From Cornus controversa (Eukaryota > Streptophyta > Magnoliopsida > Cornales > Cornaceae), in assembly GCA_026545225.1 (NCBI GenBank), contig CM048848.1:18961353-19025352 (forward strand): a stretch of 64,000 nt of DNA, written 5' to 3'. Position numbers and translations under genes: made by a program. The number at the start of each line of letters is the position of its first letter. The first letter of the stretch is position 1. The notes below the pieces were generated by a model. It had not been told where the DNA came from. It worked only from the letters and a program-made list of their open reading frames with translations, and did not search any database. Below, piece after piece: positions 45,612-57,738 of the stretch.

Positions 45612-46890
45612 ATGCCAGGTCTTGACCCTAAAATCGCAGTCCATAACATTGCTGTCAAATATGGGACACGTCCAATTAAACAATCTCAACGTTTCTTCCG
45701 TCCAGAACTTATCCCAAAGATAGAAGAAGAACTCAACAAATTAATTGACGTTGGATTTATTCGGGAGGTCAAGTATCTGACATGGATTTCGAGTATTGTG
45801 CTAGTGAAAAAGAAGAATGGGCAGATACGAATCTGTGTAGATTTTTGTGACCTAAGCGAGGCATGTCCAAAGGATGATTTTCCTCTTCCTATCCCAGAGC
45901 TCACTATCGATGCAACAATCGGACGTGAAGCTCTTTCTTTAATGGATTATTATTCTGGGTATAACCAGATTAGGATGACTCTGAAAAATGAAGAGCTAAC
46001 TATATTCCACACCCCAAAAGGTATTTATTGTTATAAAGTTATGCCTTTTGGACTTAAGAATGCGAGGGCAACATACCAACGCGCCATGCAAAGGAGCTTC
46101 GATGACATACTTCACAAAATTGTTGAGTGTTATGTCAATGACCTTGTGGTTAAGACAAAGAAAATAGAGGGTCATTTACAAGATCTTCGTACAATTTTCA
46201 ATCGTCTTAGAAAATACCAACTCAAAATGAATCCTCTCAAGTGTGCATTTGGTGTTACTTCCAGAAAATTCCTTGGGTACGTGGTTCACCATCGCGGTAT
46301 CGAAATCTTTCCATCTAAAGTTGATGCCATACAAAAGATGCCACTACCCAAGAATTTACGCGAGCTTTGAAGCCTGGAAGGCCAGCTTGCTTTCATCCAT
46401 CAATTTATCACAAATTTGGTCGGTCGTTGTCAACCTTTCAACCGACTCATGAATAAGGATGTCCCATTCGGGTGGGATCAAGCTTGTCAAAATGATTTTG
46501 ATAGTATTAAGCAATACCTTCTTAATCCTCCAGTGTTGGGGGCACCTGTATCTGGAAAACCTCTCATACTTTACATTGCCGCGCAAGAAGAATCTCTTAG
46601 CGCCCTTCTTGCACAAAATAATGAAGAGCACAAGGAGAAGGCATTGTATTACTTAAGTCGCAGGCTCACACCAACAGAGCTGAAGTATCCTCCGATTGAG
46701 AAAACGTGTCTCGCACTAGTCTTTGCCTCCAAGAAATTAAGGCACTATTTATTGGCACATACAATACACCTCATTGTAAGAGTTGACCCTCTCAAGTATG
46801 TAATGTCAAAACCAGTCCTTTCTGGATGCTTGGTGAGGTGGTGAATTTCGTTCAATGAATTTGAAATTATTTATGAATTTGAATTTGAAA
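45612..46890 (+). pseudogene. Tat/Ogre-like RT-RNase H
   Basis: RT from MPGLDPKIAVHNIAV: WISSIVLVKKKNG, DFPLPIPELTIDA, MDYYSGYNQIRM and MPFGLKNARATYQRAM. The catalytic YVDD reads YVND (near 46132), so one catalytic Asp is lost. RNase H follows after a stop and frameshift at 46368 (LILYIAAQEESLSALLAQ, EKTCLALVFASKKLRHYLL) and breaks at TGA 46842 and shortly after. Integrase is missing; an LTR fragment of another element begins near 46900. Confidence 0.88.
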
Positions 46891-46899
46891 TGAATTTAT

Positions 46900-49306
46900 G
46901 TGCTTCTTTCAGATTCAAAAACGGAGGTCGGGAAGGTACGTTAAGTTAACTAGGGGCGTTTACGTCTTTTTGTGTCCTAGGGCTTATAAATATCTGGGAG
47001 ACAGATATTTACAACTTATTTTCTCTCTCAAATCAGCTGTGAACCTCTCTTCTCTCTCTTCTTTATGTTCTTCTTCTTCTCTCTAGAATTAGAAGGTGTT
47101 AGGGCTTGATTCGGAAGGTGCCGAAGAAGGGAAGTGTGCTCTACGTGAAAAGGGTATCATTTTGAACCGAACAAAGCAAGAGGTTAAGAGTTTTTGGTCT
47201 GATAACTTTGGAGATTTGATAGAGATTTGATCTCTTGAGGTAGGGGGTGTGTGTTGTGTTTTCTTATTCCAGTGAGATTTCATGTCTAAGCATAAAATAG
47301 ATATTTTCTTTTCATGTGATATATGAAAGTGTATGATTTGTGATGAAATTTATATTTTAAAGTGATATATATATGTTTCTCTTGCTAGAAATGATTAGTA
47401 TATGTTTTATATTGCATGAATTGCATATATGTGTAAAATAGAGCTTAAAGTGCATATATGGGATTTTGGAAAATAAATGATGAAAATCTACTTTTGGGGG
47501 TTAAGTATCTATATATATTCTTATGAGCCTTGTGTGACATACTAGGATTGAACTAGGACATATAATGGGTGCAATGCATCTAACTTGTGAATATGTGTAC
47601 AAAAATGTGAAATATTTTGTTTGAGTGTGGGGTGTGTCTTGGAAGTGGCTCAGGTGAAAGTAGTAGGGGAACATATCCCCTGAGGCTGATAGGCCTCAAA
47701 CTTGCGCAAGATGGGTTGGTTACCGGTGGGTTAGTAGCCCTAAAATAACTAGGAATTGGGATATGGAGTTTCGGCACGTATTCGATGATGTGTGTGAGTG
47801 TGAACCAAATTCGAGAAGGTGTGTTGAGTCTTATGTGTAACTTAAGCCAATTACATGACTTGTGTGGATATTTATTTGTTTTAGATCTTTGTTATATGTT
47901 ACATGTATGATGGAAATGTGCTATGTGTACGATTTATGTTTTATATGGTTGTCAAGTTACAATTACTGTGTATTCCATGACGTGAACGAATTGAGCTTTT
48001 AAGCTTGCAACTAGAATGCTAAGGAGCATGACACGTAGTTGATAGACATGAGTTATGTTTTATGCATTGAATATGAAATGTGGCCTTGAAAGGATTACAC
48101 AATATATTAACCTTGACCCCGTTGAAAATTGCTCATCCCTCTACACTAACACTTTTAGGACATGGTAAGGAGGTGGTTGAAGATGCACAACCATGAGTTA
48201 GACCTAGATTAGAAGAATATCATTTTTGGACTTTTGTGTCTTTTGAGACATGTGTATGGAATTCTATGCCAATTTGTGGCATGTGGACTAGATTAGAAGT
48301 TTTGTACTTATTTTTGAATAAGAAGCATGTATGAAACTTTTAATTATATATGATAAGTTTGCTACCTCATGAAAATTATGTAAAATTGGTGATTTTTGAA
48401 GTAGGTGTATGATAATGCGTGAATTACCATTTTTATGTTATAAGTATATGTGGTAATTTTGAATGGTGATGATTTACCACTTGGTGGGTGTTTGGGGATT
48501 TGTTGGAAATAATTATGTTCTATGATTGTTTGTGAGAAGAATGGATTGGGAGGAGAATGGTGATTGTTATCACTTTGTGTTTTGTTAGTGTTCCAGGCTA
48601 GGTGAGTTCGATGCATCGAAGTCACCATTTCGATGCATCGCAGTGTGTCGATGTATCGCAAAATGCTTCGATGCATCATCAAATAAAGATGAGGGTTACA
48701 TACAAAAATCCAATACGTGTCGCAGGATACTTCGCATCTTGGTCGATGCATCGCAGGTTCGATGCAACGAAGTGTGTGGCTGAGTGTTTTTGTTGAAGTA
48801 AAATTGGAGAATTATTTAGGGAGGAAAATACGTTACCACATGTGAGGCCATAAGTAGTTACGTACGCAATTATGTTTCTACGTTGGTTTGGTGATTGAGG
48901 TGGTGTATTAGAAGTAAATTGATGAAATTGCCCTTGTAATTACGAGTAAGCTCTGGGGTTGGTCCAAACTTCAAATGGGCGTAACTTCTTTGTTTTATAT
49001 CAGAATTGAGTGTAGTTTTTTTTTAAAATTGAGTATTGTTAGATCCTCTTTCCAATGGACTAAGAATAAATCTGAAATCCCAAACATACAGGGAGTTAGG
49101 TTCTGGAATTGGGCGGTTCACGAGCATGAACTGGGTGAGAGTTCCACTATTCACCTCCACTTTATATATTGATCTTGGTATCGAAAAGTAGGGGCATGAC
49201 AATATGGTATCAAGGCATGGTACTATAGCAGGGACAATGGTCAGAGGTGATGGTTTATTACACAATCACCCCTCAATTTTTGAGTGTTGAAAATTGGGGC
49301 GTGACA
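46900..49306 (+). repeat. 5' LTR of chromovirus 2 (5'-truncated)
   Basis: Shares with the LTR of chromovirus 1 the stretch GGAGGTCGGGA, a TATA-like CTTATAAATATCTGG (46982), CT-rich leader and GAAGAAGGGAAGTGTG. It ends GGGGCGTGACA at 49306. A second LTR-end-like site (GGGGCATGACA) lies at about 49193. The start is not seen. Confidence 0.75.
48608..48775. repeat. Cluster of TTCGATGCATCGAA palindromes
   Basis: About six full or partial copies of CGATGCATCG within 170 bp (near 48609, 48631, 48649, 48669, 48742 and 48759), in the LTR of chromovirus 2. Absent from the chromovirus 1 LTR as far as seen. Confidence 0.85.
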
Positions 49307-49309
49307 GCA

Positions 49310-49330
49310 TGGTATTAGAGCCCTAGGTTA
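49310..49330 (+). promoter_or_regulatory. Primer binding site of chromovirus 2
   Basis: TGGTATTAGAGCCCTAGG, one mismatch from the initiator-tRNA-Met type core TGGTATCAGAGC, three bases after the LTR end. Confidence 0.8.
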
Positions 49331-49679
49331 TAAAACCTAGGGACGATGGGTAGTGGTCATATTATGAGTGAATTTGTCAAATACCTGATACAAGAAGGTA
49401 GAGCACTAGGTTTGAATACCTAGGGGCGACGGGTAATGGTTGAGGAATTGATGATTTTTGAATTGCTATTAGAACACTAGGTTGGGATACCTAAGGTCGA
49501 ATGTCAATATTAGGTTGGAACACCTAAGGACTTGGGGTAAAGGTTGGGTCTAGGCAACTCCTACATGTTTTGTGATTTAAATTTCGCTAATTGCAATAAC
49601 ATGATTCTATAAAGTGAGTAGCATTGACTAATCAATATCTATATGTCATTAATCCTTGATTGGAAATGTTTATTAGAGT

Positions 49680-50670
49680 AATGCCACCAAGACAAGGATG
49701 TGGTAGAGGTGTGGATCAAATTCCACCACCACCACCATTGATAGATGGAGCTCAGATAGTTCGAGAGATGATTGCTGCTATCCAATTGTTGGCTCGAACT
49801 GCTAATGAAGGTCCATAGAATCAAGCTGAGGGAGGTGAAAATAGGGCAATAAAAGCCCTTGAGATGTTCAAGAAAATGAACCCACCTATGTTTGATGGGA
49901 ACGCAGATCATGTGGCTACAGAAGATTAGCTTGAACAGGTGTCCAAAGTATTTGATGTGCTTAGGATAAACGAAGATGACTTGAGGATGTCAATGATTCT
50001 GATCCAATTGACAGGGGCAACAGACATATGGTGGAAATCCATGACTCACTCATGACGTGAGGAACATAGAGTGGGAGACATGTAGAAGGTTGTTTCTAGA
50101 GAAGTATTTTTTCGGCATGATCAACGAAGCTTTACATGATGAATTCATACACTTAATCCAAAGAGGGATGAGTGTAATGGATTATGAAAACTAATTTATT
50201 GCCTTATCTCGCTTTGCACTAGAGATGGTAGCAAACGAACAAACCAAGGCAAGGAGGTTTATAAAAGGGCTTCAATTCGAGCTAAGGGCCAAAGTCACTA
50301 TCTTAGACTTACCAAGCTATGTAGAGGTGGTGAGAAGGACACTATTGGCAGAAGCGGATGACAATGATATACGGAGGATACGAGACTTAAGGAGTCAGTC
50401 ACGGAGTATGGGTTCTCATTCAGAGAGCAATCCAAAGAAGAGGCATAATGGGAGTAGTTCTTTCCCTAGAGGGCCTCAACAGACACGGTCATTCTCTACA
50501 GTGTCTATGCCTACAGGATCATCTTGGGACAACGTCAAGTGCTACAAATGTCAACAGGTGGGTCATTATATGTCAGAATGACCATAGTTACAAACCGCTC
50601 CTAAAAGGGATGCAAGGAAGTGCTATAGGTGTGGACAAGTGGGGCATGAAGTGCGAGAATGTCCTCAGAA
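49680..50670 (+). pseudogene. Chromovirus 2 gag
   Basis: Starts MPPRQGCGRGVDQIPP at 49680. Capsid-like parts are broken by stops and frameshifts: NPPMFDGNADHVATED, SMILIQLTGATDIWW, and a later open part from 50225 (RRFIKGLQFELRAKV). Two zinc knuckles: CYKCQQVGHYMSE (last Cys lost to a stop) and CYRCGQVGHEVREC near 50618-50660. Nucleic-acid binding inferred from the knuckles. Confidence 0.85.
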
Positions 50671-50914
50671 GATGATCAATTCTTATGGTGCTTCAGGGTC
50701 ATAGCAGCAGTATTCACAAGCTTCTGGGGTACAGTCAAGTTTTAGAGTTCCACAGTTGCCACAGCCTGCACAGTCTGTTCGGAGTTCGCGACCAGGGAGG
50801 GGAGCGACTCCTACTGTCTCTATGTAACAATTAGGTCATCAGGGGAGTGGTCAAGTAGGATGAGGCATACAAGGTCGTGCCTATGCTATTACTCCAGTCG
50901 AGACTTCTGCAGGT

Positions 50915-51464
50915 TCATCGGTTGTGAGAGGTATATTTCTTGTATCTAGCTCTTGGGCTAGAGTTTTAATTAACTCAGGAGCATCACATTCCTTTATATC
51001 AACTACTTTTGCTTCTACATTGGGGTTAGAGGTGTCTACCTTGGATAGAGCCTTATGCATTGATGCGCCAGTTTGGGGTAGGGTGACTCTGGATATGGTG
51101 TGTCGGGCATGTGAGATAGAGATAGCCAACCTGCGGTTAATATTTGATTTTGTGCTCTTAAAGATGACAAGTTTTGATGTCTCTCGGAATGGATTGGTTG
51201 TCTTCATTTAGAGCCACCATAGATTGCTACCGAGGAAGAGTGTCAGAGTGTACACCGGGAGGAGATTATTTTTGCTTCATCGGGGAATGGAGTGAATTTC
51301 ATTCTTCGTCACTATACGGACTATGGGGTCAGGATCGTTACGGCTTTTTCCTAGCTAGCCTTGTGACTGGTGAAGAAGGGAGAAATCTTGGGATTTTTCC
51401 TGAATTGGTGTGTGAATTTGAGGATGTTTTTTCGAAGGAGTTAACAGAATTACCCCCTAGGTGA
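50915..51464 (+). pseudogene. Chromovirus 2 protease, active-site Asp lost
   Basis: Protease homologous to that at 3748, but the active-site reads LINSGASHSFIS: Asn replaces the catalytic Asp. A frameshift near 51180 separates it from LGMDWLSSFRATIDCY. The linker ends LTELPPR and TGA. Confidence 0.88.
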
Positions 51465-51512
51465 GAACTTAAATTTTCCATTGATGTCAAAGCCGGTACG
51501 ACACCCATTTCG

Positions 51513-51868
51513 ATGGCACCGTATCGAATGGCACCGGCAAATTTAAAGGAGTTAAATGAGCAATTAGAGGACCTAATAGCAAAAGGTTTTATGCGTCCTA
51601 GCGTATTACCTTGGGGAGCACCGGTCCTATTTGCTAAGAAGAAGGATGGGTCACTACGGTTATGTATTGATTATCAAAAGTTAAACAGTGTAACGATCAA
51701 GAATAAATATCCTTTGCTAAGGATAGATGATTTGTTTAATCAACTTAAGAGAGCTAAATGTTTCTCTAAGATCGACTTGAGGTCGGGGTACTATCAGTTG
51801 AGAGCCATGGAGGAAGATGTTTCAAAAATGGCCTTTCGAACATGGTATGGTCATTATGAATTCCTTGT
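51513..51868 (+). pseudogene. Chromovirus 2 RT, N-terminal half
   Basis: [31 protein letters not shown] and [12 protein letters not shown], up to GHYEFL, where the solo LTR begins. The RT resumes at 53289 in + orientation. Confidence 0.9.
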
Positions 51869-53288
51869 TGATGTGGTCGGAACTAAATTATATTGTAAGC
51901 TTAATTTTGCCCTTTTTATCAAAATATAATTTAACCACTCGCAAGAGCACGAATCTTTGTAGATAAGGTTCTATATAGAGGGTATCGATCCCACGAGGAC
52001 TAGTCGTTAATTGTCATAAAGAAAGATTAATTCTACTTTAATTCTAAAAAAAGGTTTTTGGTTTTGTGTTTAAAACTATTGCGTAAATGAAATGACAATA
52101 AAATTAAAGAGTAAAGTTGGGAGAGAGAACTAGGGTTGGTTTCCACCACTAGCCATTCACATGTTCATAAGTGTAGCAAGCATGGGATTCATTAATTAAA
52201 TGCCTAACAATGTCATTAGGCTTGTGACCTCAATGACATATCAAAAGATCAATGTGTGTTGTAACCTATCATAATCCATCTTCAACAAGCATAGCTCTTC
52301 AACCTAACTAACTACCTAATTACTCTACTCTCTACGTAAACACTACATGCATCCAAACTACCTTGTCTTGGCATGGTCTATACAAACTAGCATCACACAT
52401 TCATTTAAACACCATTATCTAGCCATCATTTGCACTTCTTGTGGAATATGCAAATGTTGTGCATTCAAGTGACAAAACCTACTCTAAGACAAGAATAAAT
52501 TCCATATCAAATGAATATATATAAGAAATGTATTTGTGTACATAATCACTAGGCTAAATAATCAACATTTAGTTACAAATCCCCAAGAGCTACAAAGATG
52601 AACAAGTTTACATGGCTAGGGGTTGAAACCAACACCCTAGTAGAAGAGTTAGTTGCTCATGGTTGCCTTGCACCCTTCCATTGATGAAGAGAATGAAGCT
52701 TCTTGGTCTGGTTCAGCTTTTCTCTTCCTCTCCCGAAGGTCTCTCCTCAAGTCTTCTGATGTGTATGTTGAGAGATATGAGATATGTGGCTTTTGGTGCT
52801 TTTTGTATGCTTTTTGGCTCCTTTGGGCCCACCATATATATATATATATATCATTATATATATCTCTTGTATCAAGAAGGCCCCCAAAAGTCTTGTTCAA
52901 GTCAGACAATCCCCCTAAGTCGTGCAAAAAGGGGGATTTTGTTGCAAGTGGGAGAGCAGGTGAGCAAGTGGCCAAGTGGGCTCTACAGCATTTCGATTGA
53001 TCGAAATTGCATTTTGATTGATCGAGATTTCGATCAATCGAAATGAGATTTCGATCAATCGAAATCTCGATTGATCGAAATCCACATCTCGATTGATCGA
53101 GATGCCTTGGCAACATTTTCTGATTTCATCTCTTGACTGCAGAAAGCTTCCAACTTTGCTCCATTTACTCCAATACCTGCAAAACATCAAAAACACAAAA
53201 ATACCGTAAACATATCTCGGTAAACGCAAAAACGGAACTAACATATGCAATAAAGATGGTTCAAATGCATAGAATTGAACACTTATCA
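51869..53288 (-). mobile_element. Solo LTR, family S, reverse
   Basis: Begins TGATGTGGTCGGAAC and ends GAACACTTATCA, flanked by CTTGT at 51864-51868 and 53289-53293. 1420 bp. Reverse-complement relative of 29861-31283, with the same CGAT palindrome cluster (52985-53105) and (TA)n tract (52836-52850). It splits the RT of chromovirus 2. Confidence 0.95.
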
Positions 53289-54130
53289 CTTGTGATGCCT
53301 TTTGGTTTGACAAATGCATCGGCGGCATTCATGGACTTAATAAATCAGGTGTTTAATGCATTCTTTGATGAGTATGTAGTGGTATTTATGGACGATATTC
53401 TTGTGTATTCTTCGTCAAGAGAGGAACAAGAGAATCATTTGAGGACAGTGTTACAAATTCTAAGGGAAAACCGGTTGTATGCCAAATATGAAAAGTGTGA
53501 GTTTTGGCTATCGGAAGTAATGTTTCTCGGACATGTGGTTTCGGGAGGGGGAGTTTCTGTGGATCCTTCCAAGATAGAGACCGTAATGGATTGGGACCAT
53601 TCGAAGAATGTATTTGAGATCCGGAGATTCTTGGGGTTAGCCGATTATTGTCAGAGGTTTGTGGAGGATTTCTCATAGTTAGCGGCACCTATGACGAGAC
53701 TTACTTATAAGGGAGTTAAATTTGTATGGAATGAAGCTTGTGAGCTTGCTTTTCGAGAATTAAAGAAAAGATTGACTACCGCTCCAATTTTAGTAATTCT
53801 GGAATGGGGGATGGGGTATGTTATATATTGCGATGTTTCACATGACGGATTGGGGTGCGTGTTGATCCAAATGGGAAAAGTTGTTGCTTATGGGTCACGA
53901 CAATTAAAGACTCCTGAGTAGAACTACCCCAACTCATGACTTGGAATTAGCGGTAATTATCTTTGCCTTGAAGGGGTGGAGACATTACTTGTATGGGGAG
54001 AAATTTGAATTCTTTTCTGATCACAAGAGTCTCAAATATCTCTTCACCCAAAAGGATTTGAACACTAACAGAGATGGGTTGAGTATATGGGAGATTATAA
54101 TTTTGATCTTCAGTATCACCCGGGGAAGAC
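53289..54130 (+). pseudogene. Chromovirus 2 RT C-terminal half and RNase H
   Basis: Resumes at the catalytic palm: [15 protein letters not shown] and [11 protein letters not shown] (both Asp present), then [18 protein letters not shown] stop at 53676 is followed by RNase H: VIYCDVSHDGLGCVLIQ, after a break near 53920 [18 protein letters not shown], and [10 protein letters not shown]. Damaged by stops and a deletion near 54072. Confidence 0.88.
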
Positions 54131-54753
54131 CAATGTAGTAGCTGATGCCTTGAGTAGAAAATCACATGGGACTTTGGCTAGCATTGCCATTCGAGAATGG
54201 AAGATGATGGAGGACATAGCGAATTTGGGCTTGTACTTCAGTGATGATAGTGAACCAGCTAACTTGTTTAGCCTTGTTGCCCAACCAACTTTAGTTACTA
54301 AAGTGATTGAGGCACAAAGGCAAGATGAGGAGATGAGAGCTATTCACACTCGAATTTCGGGTGGTGAAGTTGTAGAAGGTTGGTCCTTGCATACGGATGG
54401 AAGTTTATGGTTTAAAGGAAAGATGTATGTACCTATTCCGTGTAGAGAGAGAATTCTCCAGGAATTCCGATGGGACAAAAATGTATCACAACCTAAAGCG
54501 ACAGTACTATGGAAGGGAATGAAAAAGGATGTGGCTGAATTTGTGGCTAAGAGTCTTACTTGCCAACAAGTAAAGGCCGAGCATCAAAGGCCAGCTGGCT
54601 TATCGTAACCTTTTCCAGTGGTGGAATGGAAATGAGAGCATATGTCATAGAAGGGGCATGATGCCGTATGAGTCATAGTCGATAGATTGACTAAGACTGC
54701 TCATTTTCTACCTATTCAAGTCACAGATGGTGCAGAGAATCTCAATAAGCTAT
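54087..54753 (+). pseudogene. Chromovirus 2 integrase N-terminal part
   Basis: DFDLQ-type start replaced by [19 protein letters not shown], then the zinc-binding region with CQQVKAEHQRPAGLS. The His pair is damaged by a short deletion near 54470. After a stop, the segment holding the first catalytic Asp is shortened (WK, stop, EHMS, stop, KGHDAV), then VDRLTKTAHFLPIQ. Cut at 54753 by the Athila-like LTR. Confidence 0.82.
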
Positions 54754-56098
54754 TGATCGGCGTTGAATGTTACGCATTCTAGCCTCTTAACTTGTATATT
54801 TTATTCTCTTAGTGATAGATTATTTTGTTATTTTACTTCATTTTAGTGTTTTCTGTATTTTCAAGGCCTTAATTATTATTTCAGTTAAAACCATGATTTT
54901 GAGCTTTTAAAGATGACATGCAAGAAGGTTAGATGAAGTCTACATCAAATGGATTCATTCAAATTCATATTTTAACTCAAATCAGCCCAAGGAAGAGGTC
55001 CAAGAATTACATCTGCTTAAGAAGGTTACAGGCCTTAAGCCCAATTATGCGCTTAATACAGTTTTAATCCCATTTTGGAAAACGGGCCAGAAGTGTTATT
55101 TCTGAGCCTCAAATCGACTTCAATTTAATATTAGTTGAACGAGATTCGATTCTACACACTTTTGTATTTTACAAACATTCTGTGAATCGGACTTCTAGTG
55201 GGTCAAAAGTTGGGCCGAACATCAGTAGGAAAAACCCACCTGATTAGTGCTGCGGTAAAACCTAATTAATTCCTAATTGGATTAGGATTTTGGTGTATTC
55301 TCTTGGGGCTTAAAGTGATGAATTGGAGAGAGTTCTAGAGAGTAGAGAGAGCCTTTGGACAGAATTGAAGACATACTTTGCAGAGCTTTGGAGTAGAGAA
55401 TCATTGGAGAACGAAGTCTTACGCGTAATTCATGAAGATGATGCCTTCTTTCTCAACCGTTGAAACTTCTTCTTCTACCATGAGCGGCTAGTTCATCGAC
55501 TAGGGTTTTGATGCAGCCCTAACAAAGCATCAATGGTTTGATTGTTTTAATTATTGGGGACCTTTGTATACATGCATAGATTGTGTAATTCAGAAGATTC
55601 TTATTATAGAATTAAGCAATAAAAGTCTTGTAAATTCAGTTTCAATGATTTCTTATCTTGTCTTGGATATTTAGTTGTTATTATTGAACTCAATCTCTCT
55701 TGTTTCCTGTGATTATGAGAGCGATTATTACACAATGGTAATCACTGAATATATTGTTAAGAGCTTTGATGAATTATGCCTAGAGAAGATGAACCATACT
55801 GCACCCTAGATTAGAGTAGTTAGGCAGATGGCCCATGCCAATAGAAGATAGTCCATGGCTTAGCCTTAATCATATGTTATCTTCTTGAAGGATGAAGGTG
55901 AGCTTGTAGCCACCGACACCACTTATGCATGATGTAATTTCTCATAGTTGATTCAATTGACCATTGATTGTGGAGTTAGTGGTGAAGTCAAACACCCTAG
56001 ATTTATCTCATATTATCTTCACTTTCTAATTTACTTTGATTTATTTTATGTTACTTTTTAATTAGTTTAGTTTAAAAATTAGATTTCTTCTCTTTGTT
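54754..56098 (+). repeat. 5' LTR, 3'-truncated (Athila-like)
   Basis: Begins TGATCGGCGTTGAATG. It follows the LTR at 31390 until about 56098, then passes straight into gag leader (CTTTTCAGGTGC). The last ~150-200 bp of the LTR, with GTTCGACA and CACACGAATCA parts, and the primer site are absent. Confidence 0.85.
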
Positions 56099-56125
56099 TT
56101 CTTTTCAGGTGCTTTTGGTTAATAT

Positions 56126-57738
56126 ATGCAAGGTCATCGTTCTGTAGCTGATCCTTCGATACCTCTTGATCTTGAGCCTGAACGTACTCTTAGACAACAG
56201 AGGAACATCCCTGTTGATACCATTGTGCAAGAGGAAGAATTAATTGAAGACATGGCAGAAGAGAGGAATAACAACCTTGTTCCTAATGCTGATGGAGAAA
56301 GAGCTAGATTGCTTAGGGACTACTATGTTCCTGAGACATATACCTCTCTAGTAGGTTTTCAATTGCCTAATGTCACAGCACAGAATTATGAGATCAAGTC
56401 CAGCATTATTCAGATGCTACCATCTTATTTTGGGCTGACTCAAGAAGACCCTTACAAGCATCTGGATGAATTCATTGAAGTGTGCTCAACTACAAAAATT
56501 CATAACTTCTCTGAAGATGCTTTCAGAATGAGACTTTTTCCATTCTCCTTGAAAGACAAAGCAAAATATTGGTTCAACTCTCTACCGGCAGGTTCTATCA
56601 CGACTTGGACTCAGATACAACATGAGTTTCTCAAGAAGTATTTTCCGATAGGGAAGACTAATCAGTTCAGACGTGCTATCACTGGTTTCTCCCAACATGA
56701 GGGGGAATAATTTTATGAGACATGGGAAAGATTCAAGGACCTTCTTAGGAAGTGTCCCCATCATCAAGTTCCTAAGTGGCAACTAGTGCAGAGTGTTCAT
56801 GAAGGGCTGACAGAAGCCAACAGACAGATGTTGATGCATCTTGTGGAGGTACTTTTATGTTGAAGAGTGAAGAAGAGGCATGGACCTTATTTAAAAATCT
56901 TAGTGACAACTCTCTACAACATATGTCCTCTACTCGTTCTAGAAGACCTGCCACTACAAGGAAGACTGATGGAATTTTTGAGGTTGGTGCTTCAGAAGCT
57001 ATGCCAACTGACATTGATTTAATTGCACAGAAGGTAGCAGCAATTATGGCTGCCAATAAAACTCCTTCTGCTTCAAATTCTTTATTGCTAGGCCCTTGTG
57101 AATTTTGCTCTAGTCCTATGCATAATGTGAGCAATTGTCCTTCAATGGGGCAATTTTCTGATGTTCAACATGAGCAAGTCCAAGCTACATTCACTGGACC
57201 AATGAATCCTCCACGAGGTAACACTTATAATCCTACATGGAGGAATCATCCTGGTTTTTCTTACAATAACCAAGGGGCAGCAATTCAACCATCATATCAA
57301 CCTAGGACTTTTGTGCCTCAACATCAGTATGAAACGCAAAGTCCTATGGCCCAAAGAATTTCTACTATTGAAGACAAGCTGACACTTACCTTGTCTAAAT
57401 TTGACAAGCTTGATTCTCTTATAGAGACAGTGCAAGCTACTGCAGCAACAGTACAATCTATAGTTCAGCTAGTGCACTCGCATTCTCAATCCATTGCCAA
57501 ACTGGAATCTCAGTTTGGACAGCTTGTTACTTCATTGAGTAGAAGAGAAGAGGGGAAGCTCCCTAGTCAACCAATTGCTAATCCTAGAGGGATGCAAGCT
57601 TCCACGAGCAACCCACACCATGATCAAGTTCAAGCCATTACCACTTTGAGGAGTGGGAAAATAATTGATAATAAAGTGGGTGAGAAGAAAGAAGAAGAAA
57701 AAGTGACCACAAGTCCAAGTGCTAAAATTCCTTATTAG
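56126..57738 (+). pseudogene. Athila-like gag
   Basis: Starts MQGHRSVADPSIPLDLEP. The capsid-like core LFPFSLKDKAKYWFNSLP and KKYFPIGKTNQFRRAI is followed by TAA at 56708-56710, then a frameshift before 56857. The C-terminal half carries a perfect CX2CX4HX4C knuckle (CEFCSSPMHNVSNC near 57100), a coiled coil with IAKLESQFGQLVTSL, and a lysine/glutamate tail. A TAG at 57736-57738 lies before the protease linker. Confidence 0.88.

Larger units (their letters stand above)
46900..54753 (+). mobile_element. Chromovirus LTR retrotransposon 2, 5' part
   Basis: A second chromovirus related to the one at 725: partial 5' LTR, primer site, gag, protease, RT (split by a solo LTR), RNase H and the start of integrase. 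It is cut at 54753 by the Athila-like insertion. Many stops. Unlike chromovirus 1 it keeps gag. Confidence 0.85.
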
